This document shows positions 14,468-22,873 of a DNA stretch of 25,476 bases, in pieces; the first letter of the stretch is position 1; each line of letters starts with the position of its first letter. The position numbers and the translations under genes are program-made. Below the pieces are notes generated by a model. The model was not told the origin of the DNA. It ran no database searches and worked only from the letters and a program-made list of their open reading frames with translations. The stretch is from Bacillota bacterium (GTDB taxonomy: Bacteria; Bacillota; Clostridia; Lachnospirales; Lachnospiraceae): positions 1-25,476 of the forward strand of contig JAIIAN010000014.1 of NCBI GenBank assembly GCA_022717655.1, given 5' to 3'.

Positions 14468-15925
14468 ATGGGTAAGATTATTGGTGAAGGCATTACCTTT
14501 GACGATGTACTCTTAGTACCGGCTTATTCTGAGGTGATTCCAAATCAGGTTGATTTAACAACTTATCTGACAAAAAAAGTAAAACTGAACATTCCGATGA
14601 TGAGTGCAGGAATGGATACGGTTACAGAACATCGTATGGCAATTGCTATGGCAAGACAGGGTGGAATTGGTATTATCCACAAAAATATGTCAATTGAAGC
14701 ACAGGCAGACGAAGTAGATAAAGTAAAACGTTCTGAAAATGGTGTTATCACCGACCCGTTTTATTTATCTCCAGAGCATACACTGGAAGATGCAAATAAT
14801 CTTATGGCAAAATTCCGTATTTCAGGTGTGCCAATCACGGAAAACGGAAAATTAGTTGGTATTATTACAAACCGAGATTTGAAATTTGAAGAAGATTTCA
14901 GCAGAAAAATCAAGGAATGTATGACATCCGAAAATCTTGTAACAGCAAGGGAGGGTGTTACACTGGAAGATGCAAAGAAAATCCTTGCAAAATCCAGAAA
15001 AGAGAAACTTCCAATTGTCGATGAGAATTTCAATTTAAAAGGTCTTATTACCATTAAAGATATCGAAAAACAGATTAAGTATCCCTTATCTGCGAAAGAT
15101 GCACAGGGCAGACTGCTGTGTGGTGCAGCAGTAGGTATCACAACAAACGTTATGGCTCGTGTGGATGCACTTGTAAAAGCAAATGTTGACGTTGTTGTCG
15201 TAGACTCTGCTCATGGTCATTCTGCAAATATTTTAAAAGCAGTCCGCGAAATGAAAGAAAAATATCCGGATTTACAGGTAATTGCCGGTAACGTTGCAAC
15301 CGGTGCAGCAACGAAGGCTTTAATTGAAGCTGGTGTTGATGCGGTTAAAGTTGGTATCGGTCCTGGTTCTATCTGTACGACTCGTGTCGTTGCAGGTATC
15401 GGTGTTCCGCAGATTACTGCAGTTATGGACTGTTACGAAGCAGCAAAAGAATATGGTATCCCGATTATTGCAGACGGTGGTATCAAATACTCAGGCGATA
15501 TGACAAAAGCAATCGCAGCCGGAGCAAACGTATGTATGATGGGAAGTATGTTTGCCGGATGTGATGAAAGCCCTGGAGATTTTGAATTATATCAGGGAAG
15601 AAAATATAAAGTATACCGTGGAATGGGCTCTATTGCAGCAATGGAAAACGGAAGTAAAGACCGTTATTTCCAGGAAAATGCAAAGAAATTAGTTCCGGAA
15701 GGTGTTGAAGGACGTGTTGCATACAAAGGACATGTTGAAGATACAGTATTCCAGTTAATCGGTGGACTTCGTTCCGGTATGGGATATTGTGGAGCAAAAG
15801 ACATTGAAACATTAAAAGCAACAGGACGTTTTGTTAAGATTACTGCTGCATCTTTGAAAGAATCACATCCACATGACATTCATATCACGAAAGAAGCTCC
15901 GAACTACAGCGTAGATGACAAATAA
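14468..15925 (+). CDS. guaB: Inosine-5'-monophosphate dehydrogenase
   Basis: GuaB oxidises IMP to XMP with NAD+, the committed step to GMP. From the chosen start it has 485 residues. It begins 'MGKIIGEGITFDDVLLVPAY', contains a tandem CBS domain pair (about residues 90-205), the catalytic loop 'GIGPGSICTTRVVAGIGVPQ' with the active cysteine, the flap region 'KYKVYRGMGSIAAM', and 'GLRSGMGYCGA'. An in-frame ATG at 14381 lies upstream of the promoter and inside the previous gene, so 14468, with GGGAGA before it, is the true start. A terminator lies 28-73 bases after the stop. Confidence 0.97.
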   Translation: MGKIIGEGITFDDVLLVPAYSEVIPNQVDLTTYLTKKVKLNIPMMSAGMDTVTEHRMAIAMARQGGIGIIHKNMSIEAQADEVDKVKRSENGVITDPFYLSPEHTLEDANNLMAKFRISGVPITENGKLVGIITNRDLKFEEDFSRKIKECMTSENLVTAREGVTLEDAKKILAKSRKEKLPIVDENFNLKGLITIKDIEKQIKYPLSAKDAQGRLLCGAAVGITTNVMARVDALVKANVDVVVVDSAHGHSANILKAVREMKEKYPDLQVIAGNVATGAATKALIEAGVDAVKVGIGPGSICTTRVVAGIGVPQITAVMDCYEAAKEYGIPIIADGGIKYSGDMTKAIAAGANVCMMGSMFAGCDESPGDFELYQGRKYKVYRGMGSIAAMENGSKDRYFQENAKKLVPEGVEGRVAYKGHVEDTVFQLIGGLRSGMGYCGAKDIETLKATGRFVKITAASLKESHPHDIHITKEAPNYSVDDK

Positions 15926-15952
15926 TACAAAAGAGTTTCAGATGTAAACATA

Positions 15953-15998
15953 AACGGCAGGAGCTGTTGTCTTTGGGCAATGGTTTCTGCTGTTTTTT
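15953..15998 (+). terminator. Rho-independent terminator of guaB
   Basis: AACGGCAGGAGC (15953-15964) pairs with GTTTCTGCTGTT (15983-15994) over 12 bp with four G-U pairs; the T-run continues to 15998. Only 19 bases separate it from the next start codon, so the amidase gene may depend on read-through or on a promoter I could not identify. Confidence 0.75.
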
Positions 15999-16017
15999 GT
16001 ATTGGGGAGAATTTTTT

Positions 16018-16755
16018 ATGAAACGAAAGAAAAAAAGAATCAGAACAAGATGGAATATAAAGGTATTCGTTATTTATGCAGTGACCTTATTTTTCATTAT
16101 TTTTGGGGTAAAAACTGCGGTTGTTAAGATTGTAGAATTGGTACAGGGCAGAGTGGAAGCACAGTATCAGGAAGAGACAGATGTAACGGCAGAAGAAGAA
16201 ACGGAAAAAAATGCAGACTTTCCGGGTGCACCGCCGTTTACAGTTGATTTACTCGATATCAATGAATATTCAAGACCTGGAATTGCACTTGAAAAAATCA
16301 ATGGAATTGTGATTCATTATACTGCAAATCCCAATAGTACTGCAAAACAGAACAGGGATTATTTTGAAGGCTTAAAAGACAGCCATGAGACAAAGGCAAG
16401 CAGTCATTTTGTAGTAGGAATAAAAGGAGAAATTGTTCAGTGTATTCCAAGTTCAGAGATTTCTTATGCTTCTAATTCGAGAAACAGTGATACCCTTTCG
16501 ATTGAATGTTGTCATAAGGATAAGAGTGGAAAGTTTACAAAAGAGACCTATCAGTCCTTGGTTGAATTGGTTGGATGGCTCTGTCAGAGATTTGGACTTA
16601 CCAGTGAGCAGGTGATTCGACACTACGATGTGACAGGAAAGAACTGCCCGAAATATTTTGTAGAACATGAAGATGAGTGGGAACAGTTTAAGAAAGATGT
16701 AGATGCCCAGATTGCAGTTGTGGAACAGGAAGTAGAAACTGCCAATCAACAATAA
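16018..16755 (+). CDS. Membrane-anchored N-acetylmuramoyl-L-alanine amidase (Amidase_2)
   Basis: The enzyme would cut the bond between N-acetylmuramic acid and L-alanine in peptidoglycan. It is 245 residues: a basic N-terminus, one membrane helix (about 15-33), an acidic linker (about 50-67), then an Amidase_2 domain from about 93 to 228. Zinc ligands are H100 ('GIVIHYTANP'), H202 and C210 ('IRHYDVTGKNCPKYF'), with K208 in the position of the catalytic lysine of T7 lysozyme; 'SSHFVVG' and 'NSDTLSIECCHKD' are also typical. A TTG at 15967 in the same frame lies inside the guaB terminator, and GGGGAGA at 16004-16010 supports ATG 16018. The histidine kinase starts 28 bases later and may be co-transcribed. 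The organism's spore formation makes a germination or mother-cell role possible but unproven. Confidence 0.9.
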   Translation: MKRKKKRIRTRWNIKVFVIYAVTLFFIIFGVKTAVVKIVELVQGRVEAQYQEETDVTAEEETEKNADFPGAPPFTVDLLDINEYSRPGIALEKINGIVIHYTANPNSTAKQNRDYFEGLKDSHETKASSHFVVGIKGEIVQCIPSSEISYASNSRNSDTLSIECCHKDKSGKFTKETYQSLVELVGWLCQRFGLTSEQVIRHYDVTGKNCPKYFVEHEDEWEQFKKDVDAQIAVVEQEVETANQQ

Positions 16756-16783
16756 ATTCAGATTTTGAAAGGAAAGATTCAAG

Positions 16784-18607
16784 ATGAAAAAGAAAAAACT
16801 TTTACAGAGGGCAGTTACCTATTATCGTTCTCACATGTGGTGTTCTCTTTTAAGTTCAATTTTTGGCATGATTTTTATTATTGCTCTGATTTTATTGGGA
16901 TATATGAAGAGCAAGTATTATCAGTATCTGCTTGATACGACTTATGAGTCAGAGAAAGTCATGATAGAGTCCGTTAACAAGAATATTGAAAATCAGATGG
17001 AGTCTTTTATTGATTTAGGAGCAAATATTGCAGTGGAGGATCGGCTTGTACAGGAAATTGAAAACTATGTACAGGCAGGAAAGACCAATCAGTATGCCTC
17101 TAAGCTGATGCGGACAACTTTAAAAAGTACAACTTACGGAAGCGGTTCCATTACCGGGGTTGCAGTGGTTGAAGAAGATGGTCTGCTTGCGCAGTTTTCA
17201 AGAGAAGAAGTGGGCACAGAAAAGGTCAAGGGAATCTGGGATGAAAATGATCAGGATGAGATTATAAATCTGTTTCAGGAGATGAAACAACATAATGAGA
17301 CAGGGCTTCTGCCCCGCTATATTATTGTAAACGGAGCAAATGAACATTTGAATGTGTCTGGAAGAGGAGTCTTACATATCGCATTTCCGATTAAGAATGG
17401 CTATAATTATAAAAATATGAAATACATGATTATCGTTTCTTATTACAGTCAGCCGATTTCATCTTTGTTAAAACAGCTCTCTCAAGGAGGAAAAGATGAG
17501 TTTTTACAGGGATATATTGAAAATGCCAGTGGAAAGATTTTGTTTCACACTGACGAAAATTATGTGGATAAAAACGCAAAAAAGATTTATAATAATGACA
17601 CGAATAAAATAAATCTGGAAACCGATGTGGCAAGATATGGATGGAAACTGCATGGTGTAATTGATAAAGCAGCGCTAGAGGCAAATGTAAATAAAATGTA
17701 CTCAAAGGCAATGATTTTGTATTTGTGCGCTATTTTAGCCGTAATGGGGATTGCGATTTTTATTATCAAATCAATTTTAAAACCGGTCAGTGTTATCAGT
17801 ACTTCGATTGACCGTGTCAAAACCGGGGATATGCAGGGATATATTTCGATAGAAGGAACAAATGAAATCTGGCAGTTAGCACGGGAATATAATGAGATGT
17901 TGTGTTCGATTCAAGAGGCAAATGTGAAAGTAGAAGAACAGCATGGAGAAATTATTGAGTCGATGAAAATGAAGCGCAGGGCGGAGAGAGAAGCACTGGA
18001 ATCACAGATTAATGCACACTTTATCTGCAATACGTTAAATGCGATTAATTATGAGGCAATCGATAATGGTGATTTTAAAGTCTCTTTGCTTCTTAAAAAA
18101 CTTTCTAATATTTTACGCTATACGTTTGACCAGAAACATCAAAATGTGTATATGTTTCAGGAAATTTCATGGATTGAGCAGTACCTGTTTTTACAGAAAG
18201 AACGAATGGGAAGTGCCTTTGATTATGAAATTCAGTTCGATTCGGATTATGATAACTGGCCGTGCCGGAAACTGATGCTTCAGCCGTTTGTAGAAAATTC
18301 AATTCTTCATGGATTAGAAGGGGTCAATAAAGGTGGATTTATCCGAATTACCGGAGAGGGATATCAGGAATATCTTAAAATTGTAATTGAGGATAATGGA
18401 TGTGGAATGACACCGGAGGTAGAACAGATTATTAAAGAAGTGCTGGAGAATCCGTTACTTGCAAAACAAAAAGGATTGGGAATCGGAATTTCTAATGTCG
18501 TAACCAGAATGAGGATGTATTATACAGAAGATTTAAAAATTCAGTTAGAGACAGAAGAGGGCAAAGGCTGTAAGTTTACAATGATACTTCCAGAGGCAAG
18601 ACAGTAG
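16784..18607 (+). CDS. YesM-type sensor histidine kinase
   Basis: A 607-residue membrane sensor with two helices (about 22-40 and 309-328) enclosing a 265-residue extracellular domain that looks Cache-like ('YIENASGKILFHTDENY'). A HAMP domain (about 329-382), a coiled linker, the His_kinase domain with H412 in 'LESQINAHFICNTLNAIN', and a HATPase domain (N505 in 'LQPFVENSILHG', G1 'EDNGCGM', G2 'GLGIGIS') follow. The family's H-box is normally INPHFLYNTL; here proline is alanine and tyrosine is cysteine. YesM/YesN pairs sense extracellular sugars, often through a binding protein, and activate nearby ABC transporters. The partner regulator follows after 23 bases, and a sugar transporter lies next. 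ATG 16784 has GAAAGGAAAG upstream. Confidence 0.93.
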   Translation: MKKKKLLQRAVTYYRSHMWCSLLSSIFGMIFIIALILLGYMKSKYYQYLLDTTYESEKVMIESVNKNIENQMESFIDLGANIAVEDRLVQEIENYVQAGKTNQYASKLMRTTLKSTTYGSGSITGVAVVEEDGLLAQFSREEVGTEKVKGIWDENDQDEIINLFQEMKQHNETGLLPRYIIVNGANEHLNVSGRGVLHIAFPIKNGYNYKNMKYMIIVSYYSQPISSLLKQLSQGGKDEFLQGYIENASGKILFHTDENYVDKNAKKIYNNDTNKINLETDVARYGWKLHGVIDKAALEANVNKMYSKAMILYLCAILAVMGIAIFIIKSILKPVSVISTSIDRVKTGDMQGYISIEGTNEIWQLAREYNEMLCSIQEANVKVEEQHGEIIESMKMKRRAEREALESQINAHFICNTLNAINYEAIDNGDFKVSLLLKKLSNILRYTFDQKHQNVYMFQEISWIEQYLFLQKERMGSAFDYEIQFDSDYDNWPCRKLMLQPFVENSILHGLEGVNKGGFIRITGEGYQEYLKIVIEDNGCGMTPEVEQIIKEVLENPLLAKQKGLGIGISNVVTRMRMYYTEDLKIQLETEEGKGCKFTMILPEARQ

Positions 18608-18630
18608 GAGACAAGGGGGAAGGCAGATAA

Positions 18631-19371
18631 ATGAGAATATTGATAGCAGAAGATGAAGAACGGGCGAGGAGAGGACTTCGTTCCGTTTTAACTTCTTTAT
18701 CAGAAGATTATGAGGTAGTAGCAGAGGCATCGGATGGAAAGCAGGCATTAGAGCTGCTTCAGATCTTAAAGCCGGATGTGGTTTTTACGGACTTAAAGAT
18801 GCCATTTTTGGATGGAATGGGACTGATTAAGGCAGGAATTGCAGCAGGTGTTTCCACGAAATATGTAATCGTAAGTGCTTATGAAGAATTTGAAGTGGCA
18901 AGACAGGCAATCAGCCTGGGAGTAAAAGAGTATCTGGTAAAACCAGTAACTTATGACGAATTGAAAGATACGATGGAACGACTGGACGCTGCACAGAAAG
19001 GAAAACCTCAGTTTATTGACAAGACGTTAAAGGAACGTTATCCGGATGTACATCCGCTGGTGCGAAAAGCACTGGGATTTATTGAAAAAGGATATTCAAG
19101 TAAAATCAGTCAGAAAGAGCTGGCGGTCAATCTTGGGATTTCGCAGGAGTATTTCTGTTATCTGTTTAATAGAGATATGGGAGAAACCTTTTCACATTTC
19201 TTGAAAAATTATCGGATTGAAGTGGCAAAGAAATTGTTGACAAATGGAGAGACGCCAAAAGAAGAGATTCCGTATAGTGTAGGATTTTCAGATTCCAAAT
19301 ATTTTAATAAAGTATTTCGTGAAGTGGAAGGTTGCACAATGACGGAATATATTCGGAAAAATTCAGAATAA
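18631..19371 (+). CDS. YesN-type response regulator with AraC DNA-binding domain
   Basis: The 246-residue protein has an N-terminal receiver domain (acidic pocket in 'IAEDEE', phospho-acceptor D54 in 'VFTDLKMP', K104 in 'YLVKPVTYDEL') and a C-terminal AraC-type double helix-turn-helix (about residues 145-243: 'ISQKELAVNLGISQEYFCYLF' in two parts, and 'PYSVGFSDSKYFNKVFRE'). It is shorter than many YesN proteins, which carry a long linker. It should be phosphorylated by the kinase just upstream and act as activator of the sugar operon that begins 213 bases downstream, where a repeated ATCTTAA site sits next to a promoter with a weak -35. A terminator directly follows the gene. Confidence 0.93.
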   Translation: MRILIAEDEERARRGLRSVLTSLSEDYEVVAEASDGKQALELLQILKPDVVFTDLKMPFLDGMGLIKAGIAAGVSTKYVIVSAYEEFEVARQAISLGVKEYLVKPVTYDELKDTMERLDAAQKGKPQFIDKTLKERYPDVHPLVRKALGFIEKGYSSKISQKELAVNLGISQEYFCYLFNRDMGETFSHFLKNYRIEVAKKLLTNGETPKEEIPYSVGFSDSKYFNKVFREVEGCTMTEYIRKNSE

Positions 19372-19383
19372 TTTATATAAAAT

Positions 19384-19448
19384 ACCAGAATAAGTATGCG
19401 TGCACTGAAAATGTGTGGTTAAAATGCATAGTATTATTCTGGTTTTTT
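19384..19448 (+). terminator. Rho-independent terminator of the two-component operon
   Basis: ACCAGAATAA (19384-19393) pairs perfectly with TTATTCTGGT (19434-19443), and six Ts end at 19448. The loop is long, with partial inner pairing (GTATGC with GCATA). It separates the regulator genes from the transporter operon. Confidence 0.75.
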
Positions 19449-19455
19449 GTGATTT

Positions 19456-19568
19456 ATCTTAAAAAATTACCCGAATCTTAAAATCGTATCTTAAGATTTT
19501 ATCTCTTATCTTAAGATAGTAAGTTACGAAAAAAAACTAAAATTATTATAATAATAACATCTTAATTA
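19456..19568. promoter_or_regulatory. Array of ATCTTAA sites, candidate response-regulator operator
   Basis: ATCTTAA begins at 19456, 19475, 19488, 19508 and 19559. The copies at 19488-19497 and 19508-19517 are the perfect palindrome ATCTTAAGAT, placed 20 bp apart, or two helical turns. They end seven bases before the weak -35 of the transporter promoter, the position expected for an activator. The likely binder is the AraC-type response regulator encoded just upstream; that link is inference. Confidence 0.65.
19524..19552 (+). promoter_or_regulatory. Promoter of the sugar transporter operon, weak -35
   Basis: A perfect TATAAT (19547-19552) has TTACGA (19524-19529) 17 bases upstream, only a 3/6 match to TTGACA. 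A strong -10 with a poor -35 suggests activator-dependent transcription from the adjacent operator array. Start near 19559. Confidence 0.6.
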
Positions 19569-19584
19569 GAGGAGGAAAAAAATT

Positions 19585-20949
19585 ATGAAGAGAAGGTTCC
19601 AGAAAATCGCAGCGTTGATGCTGGTTGGTGCAATGGCAGGTACACTGGTGACAGGCTGTGGAGGAAGCAGTAGTTCCAGTTCCTCATCAGATTCAAGCAG
19701 TGACAGCAAAGAGGCGAGCGACAGTAGTTCTTCCAATTCAAACGGAGCAGCAGAGGTTACACTGTGGCATTATTTCGAGCATGAAGCTCCAGACCTTGAG
19801 GCGGTAGCGGAGAAATACAATGAGTCTCAGGATAAGATTCATGTTACATGTACTTATGTATCCCGTGAAGAATTGATGAACCAGTACACAATTGGTGCAG
19901 TATCAGGAGAGCTTCCTGACATCGGAATGGTTGATTCACCGGATATGGAATCCTATATTTCTCTTGGTGTATTTGAGGACATTACAGATGACATCAAAGA
20001 TTGGGATGAATTGGATCAGTTCTATGACGGACCTCTTTCAAGCTGTATGGATGCAGACGGTAAATACTACGGACTTCCAAACAATTCAAACTGTCTGACC
20101 CTTTGCTGTAACATGGACATCTTAAATGCAGCAGGTATCGAAAATCCGCCAACTACATGGGAAGAATTTGAAGAAGCCTGCAAAGCAACAACAAATGCAG
20201 CAGAAGGTGTATATGGATTTGCAATGTGCGATATCGCTACAGAAGAAGGTACTTTCCAGATTCTGCCTTGGATTTATTCAGCAGGTGGAAACATTGATGA
20301 TTTAACAAGCCCTGAATCAACAAAAGCAGTTCAGTTCTTAACTGACTTAGTACAAAACGGTTACATGAGTAAAGAAGTTGTTAACTGGCAGCAGTCTGAT
20401 GCATACAATGCATTTACAAGTGGTAAAGCAGCGATGTTTGAATCTGGTACATGGCAGTTAGCAGACATTGATGAAAAAATCAATGGTTCTTTCAATTATC
20501 AGTATACTTTACTTCCAAAAGATAAAGAATACGCTTCTACAATCGGTGGAGAAAACTTTGGTGTCTGCACAGGTTCGGAATACAAAGACGAATGTGTTGA
20601 CTTCCTGAAATTCCTTATGAGTGCAGAAAACAACGCAGACTTTACAGCAGCAGCTGCAAAACTTCCGGTTCGTAAAGATGCTGTAGGCTTAAAAGACCTC
20701 TGGACAACAGATGACAGATACGTTGTATTTAACGATGCTATGAATTATGCAAAAGCACGAGGACCGCACGCTCAGTGGCCTACTCTTTCCGAAGCACTTT
20801 ATACAGGTGTTCAGCAGGCTCTGCTTGGTGAAAAATCCGTAGAAGACGCAATGAAAGAAGCACAGGCTAAGATTGACCCGATTGTTGCAGAAGATCCACT
20901 TCCTGATTTGACAACAGGCGGCGGAGTTGCAGACGACGTAAATAAGTAA
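19585..20949 (+). CDS. Sugar ABC transporter substrate-binding lipoprotein
   Basis: A 454-residue extracellular solute-binding protein of family 1. The signal peptide ends in the lipobox 'LVTGC', with C25 as the lipid-anchored cysteine, followed by a Ser/Asp-rich linker (about 28-55). The mature part begins 'EVTLWHYFEHEAPDLEAVAEKYNE' and includes 'GELPDIGMVDSPDM', 'YYGLPNNSNCLTLCCNMDIL', 'PPTTWEEFEEACKAT', and 'GENFGVCTGSEYKDECVDFLKFLM', all typical of MalE/UgpB-like carbohydrate binders. The ligand cannot be read from sequence; the GH31 enzymes downstream suggest an alpha-linked oligosaccharide. A strong AGAGGAGG precedes ATG 19585. A long hairpin after the gene may raise its level over the permeases. 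Confidence 0.95.
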   Translation: MKRRFQKIAALMLVGAMAGTLVTGCGGSSSSSSSSDSSSDSKEASDSSSSNSNGAAEVTLWHYFEHEAPDLEAVAEKYNESQDKIHVTCTYVSREELMNQYTIGAVSGELPDIGMVDSPDMESYISLGVFEDITDDIKDWDELDQFYDGPLSSCMDADGKYYGLPNNSNCLTLCCNMDILNAAGIENPPTTWEEFEEACKATTNAAEGVYGFAMCDIATEEGTFQILPWIYSAGGNIDDLTSPESTKAVQFLTDLVQNGYMSKEVVNWQQSDAYNAFTSGKAAMFESGTWQLADIDEKINGSFNYQYTLLPKDKEYASTIGGENFGVCTGSEYKDECVDFLKFLMSAENNADFTAAAAKLPVRKDAVGLKDLWTTDDRYVVFNDAMNYAKARGPHAQWPTLSEALYTGVQQALLGEKSVEDAMKEAQAKIDPIVAEDPLPDLTTGGGVADDVNK

Positions 20950-20971
20950 GAAAAAAATAAGCAGTAATAAG

Positions 20972-21010
20972 AAAGAGTCCTGGAACCGGTCTGGGTTTCG
21001 GGACTCTTTT
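20972..21010 (+). terminator. Intercistronic hairpin between binding protein and permease genes
   Basis: AAAGAGTCC (20972-20980) pairs with GGACTCTTT (21001-21009), and the stem continues inward with GGAACC and GGTTTC to about 16 bp. The Ts lie within the stem. It probably acts as a partial terminator or as an mRNA 3'-end stabiliser, giving more binding protein than permease. Confidence 0.75.
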
Positions 21011-21051
21011 AAAATGAAAATCTTGAAATTCCGTGAGAGGAGTGTGTGAAG

Positions 21052-21945
21052 ATGAAACTGAACATGGCTGCAAAGAAGAGGAGAGAAGCCTATATTTTTA
21101 TTCTTCCCGGTTTTATTTATCTGGTTGCAATTTGTGGTTATCCTTTGATTTACAATCTGATTTTGAGTTTTAAAAATGTAAACGTAAAAAACCTTGCCAC
21201 CGGTGCATCGGTTTTTGTTGGACTTGACAATTATAAACAGCTGTTTGCCGACCCGACATTCCAGCTGGTATTTAAAAATACAATTGAATTTACACTGGCC
21301 TGCCTTGTATTTCAGTTTACAATTGGTTTTCTGTTTGCGATGTTCTTTTCAAAAAAGTTTACACTGGCAGGACCGATTCGAGGTCTCGTGCTGGTGGGAT
21401 ATATGATGCCCATGTCGGTTACAGCTTTACTTGGTAAGAACTTATTCTTATTAGATGGTGGTGTTATCAATGACCTGTTAATGAAAGTACATCTGATTTC
21501 GTCCCCAATCGACTGGCTGGTAAATGGCGGAACTGCACTTGGAGCAGTCATTGCCGTAAACTGCTGGGTAGGTATTCCATTTAACATGTTACTGTTAACT
21601 TCCGGTCTGACCGGCATCTCAACTGATATCTATGAAAGTGCTTCTATGGATGGAGCAAATGCATTTAAGAGATTTATCTATATAACACTGCCGCTGATGA
21701 AACCGGCTATGCTTTCAGTATTGATGCTTGGATTTATCTATACATTTAAAGCATTTGACCTTATGTACATTATGACAGCAGGTGGTCCGTTCAACTCCAC
21801 TGACGTACTTGGAACTTATGCATATTCAAAAGCATTTACCCAGTATGAATTTTCACAGGGTTCTGCAATTGCGATGGTATTATTTGCCTGCCTGTTCCTG
21901 GTTGGGATCTTCTACCTGAAACTGTTGAGTAAGGAGGATGACTAG
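21052..21945 (+). CDS. Sugar ABC transporter permease (MalF type)
   Basis: A 297-residue inner-membrane permease with about six hydrophobic helices, the first at 'YIFILPGFIYLVAICGYPLIY'-like residues 15-35. The EAA loop that docks the ATPase is visible as 'YESASMDGANAFKRFIYITL' followed by 'PLMKP'. It pairs with the next gene product. GTG 21046 is possible, but GAGAGGAG at 21035-21042 suits ATG 21052 better. The next gene starts one base after the stop. No ATP-binding subunit is encoded in the window, so a shared MsmK/MsiK-like ATPase elsewhere is likely. Confidence 0.94.
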   Translation: MKLNMAAKKRREAYIFILPGFIYLVAICGYPLIYNLILSFKNVNVKNLATGASVFVGLDNYKQLFADPTFQLVFKNTIEFTLACLVFQFTIGFLFAMFFSKKFTLAGPIRGLVLVGYMMPMSVTALLGKNLFLLDGGVINDLLMKVHLISSPIDWLVNGGTALGAVIAVNCWVGIPFNMLLLTSGLTGISTDIYESASMDGANAFKRFIYITLPLMKPAMLSVLMLGFIYTFKAFDLMYIMTAGGPFNSTDVLGTYAYSKAFTQYEFSQGSAIAMVLFACLFLVGIFYLKLLSKEDD

Positions 21946-21946
21946 A

Positions 21947-22819
21947 ATGAGTAAGGAAAGTACAAAATCAGCAAAAGTCGCATATCTGAAATCAAGAGAG
22001 GGACGAAGCAATGTCATCAATTGCTTTTGGGCAGTTATAATCGCAATTATCTTCCTGTTCCCAATTTACTGGCTGATTCAGATGTCTTTTAAGACAGATA
22101 TGGAAAGTTTTGGAAAAATCGTAACTTATTATCCACATGAATTTACCGTTGACCCGTGGCTTCAGAACCTGCAGGATAAAGATTTTATTACCTCATTAAA
22201 AAACAGTGTATTCATTGCACTGTGCTCCATGTGTTTATCACTGGTATTCGGCATTCCGGCTGCTTATGGTATGGGTCGTTATAAAGTAAAAGGAACAAAA
22301 AGCTTCATGCTTACTTTTCTTGTAACTCAGATGCTCCCGGCGTCCGTTATGTTAACACCAATGTACCTGATTTTTTCTAAAGCAGGTTTACTTGGAACTT
22401 ATCTTGCACCGGCACTTGCAATTTCATCCGGGTCTGTTCCATTTATCGTTGTAACATTAAGACCATACTTTAAGAGTATTCCGGTTTCTCTGGATGAAGC
22501 CGCACGTATTGATGGATGTAATGTATTCCGTTCTTTCTTTAAGATTATGATTCCTACAATTAAAACCGGTATCATCACCGTAGTTGTTATCTCTTTCTTA
22601 AATGGATGGAACGACCTGATTTACTCCATGACATTTAACGTAAAAGCAGACATGAGACCATTGACAGCGAATATCCATAAATTCCAGAGTAAATACGGAA
22701 CAAAATGGAACTGTATTATGGCTTATGGTGCAATCCTTGTTATTCCTGTAATCCTTGTATTTGTATTCTTGCAGAAATACATCGTAGGTGGCTTAACAGC
22801 AGGTGCTGTAAAAGAGTGA
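21947..22819 (+). CDS. Sugar ABC transporter permease (MalG type)
   Basis: A 290-residue permease, the usual partner of the MalF-type protein before it. After a basic N-terminus, the first helix is near residues 26-46 ('FWAVIIAIIFLFPIYWLIQM'), and the EAA loop reads 'SLDEAARIDGCNVFRSFFKI' then 'MIPTIKTGI'. The MalG-type end 'KYIVGGLTAGAVKE' is complete. GGAGG at 21933-21937 is too close to ATG 21938 but well placed for ATG 21947, so the latter is chosen. The intergenic gap to the GH31 gene is 54 A-rich bases without a terminator, so the glycosidase is probably in the same operon. Confidence 0.95.
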   Translation: MSKESTKSAKVAYLKSREGRSNVINCFWAVIIAIIFLFPIYWLIQMSFKTDMESFGKIVTYYPHEFTVDPWLQNLQDKDFITSLKNSVFIALCSMCLSLVFGIPAAYGMGRYKVKGTKSFMLTFLVTQMLPASVMLTPMYLIFSKAGLLGTYLAPALAISSGSVPFIVVTLRPYFKSIPVSLDEAARIDGCNVFRSFFKIMIPTIKTGIITVVVISFLNGWNDLIYSMTFNVKADMRPLTANIHKFQSKYGTKWNCIMAYGAILVIPVILVFVFLQKYIVGGLTAGAVKE

Positions 22820-22873
22820 TGCTATAAAAAATAATAAAAAAACAATAAAAAAATAAAGAAAGGAATCAAAACT

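Noticed and set aside
15967..16017. A TTG start extending the amidase by 17 residues
   Set aside because: It lies in the guaB terminator stem-loop and has no ribosome site; ATG 16018 has a good one.
19372..19584. A catabolite (CcpA cre) site in the sugar operon promoter
   Set aside because: I looked for the TGNAANCGNNNNCA pattern and found no acceptable match.
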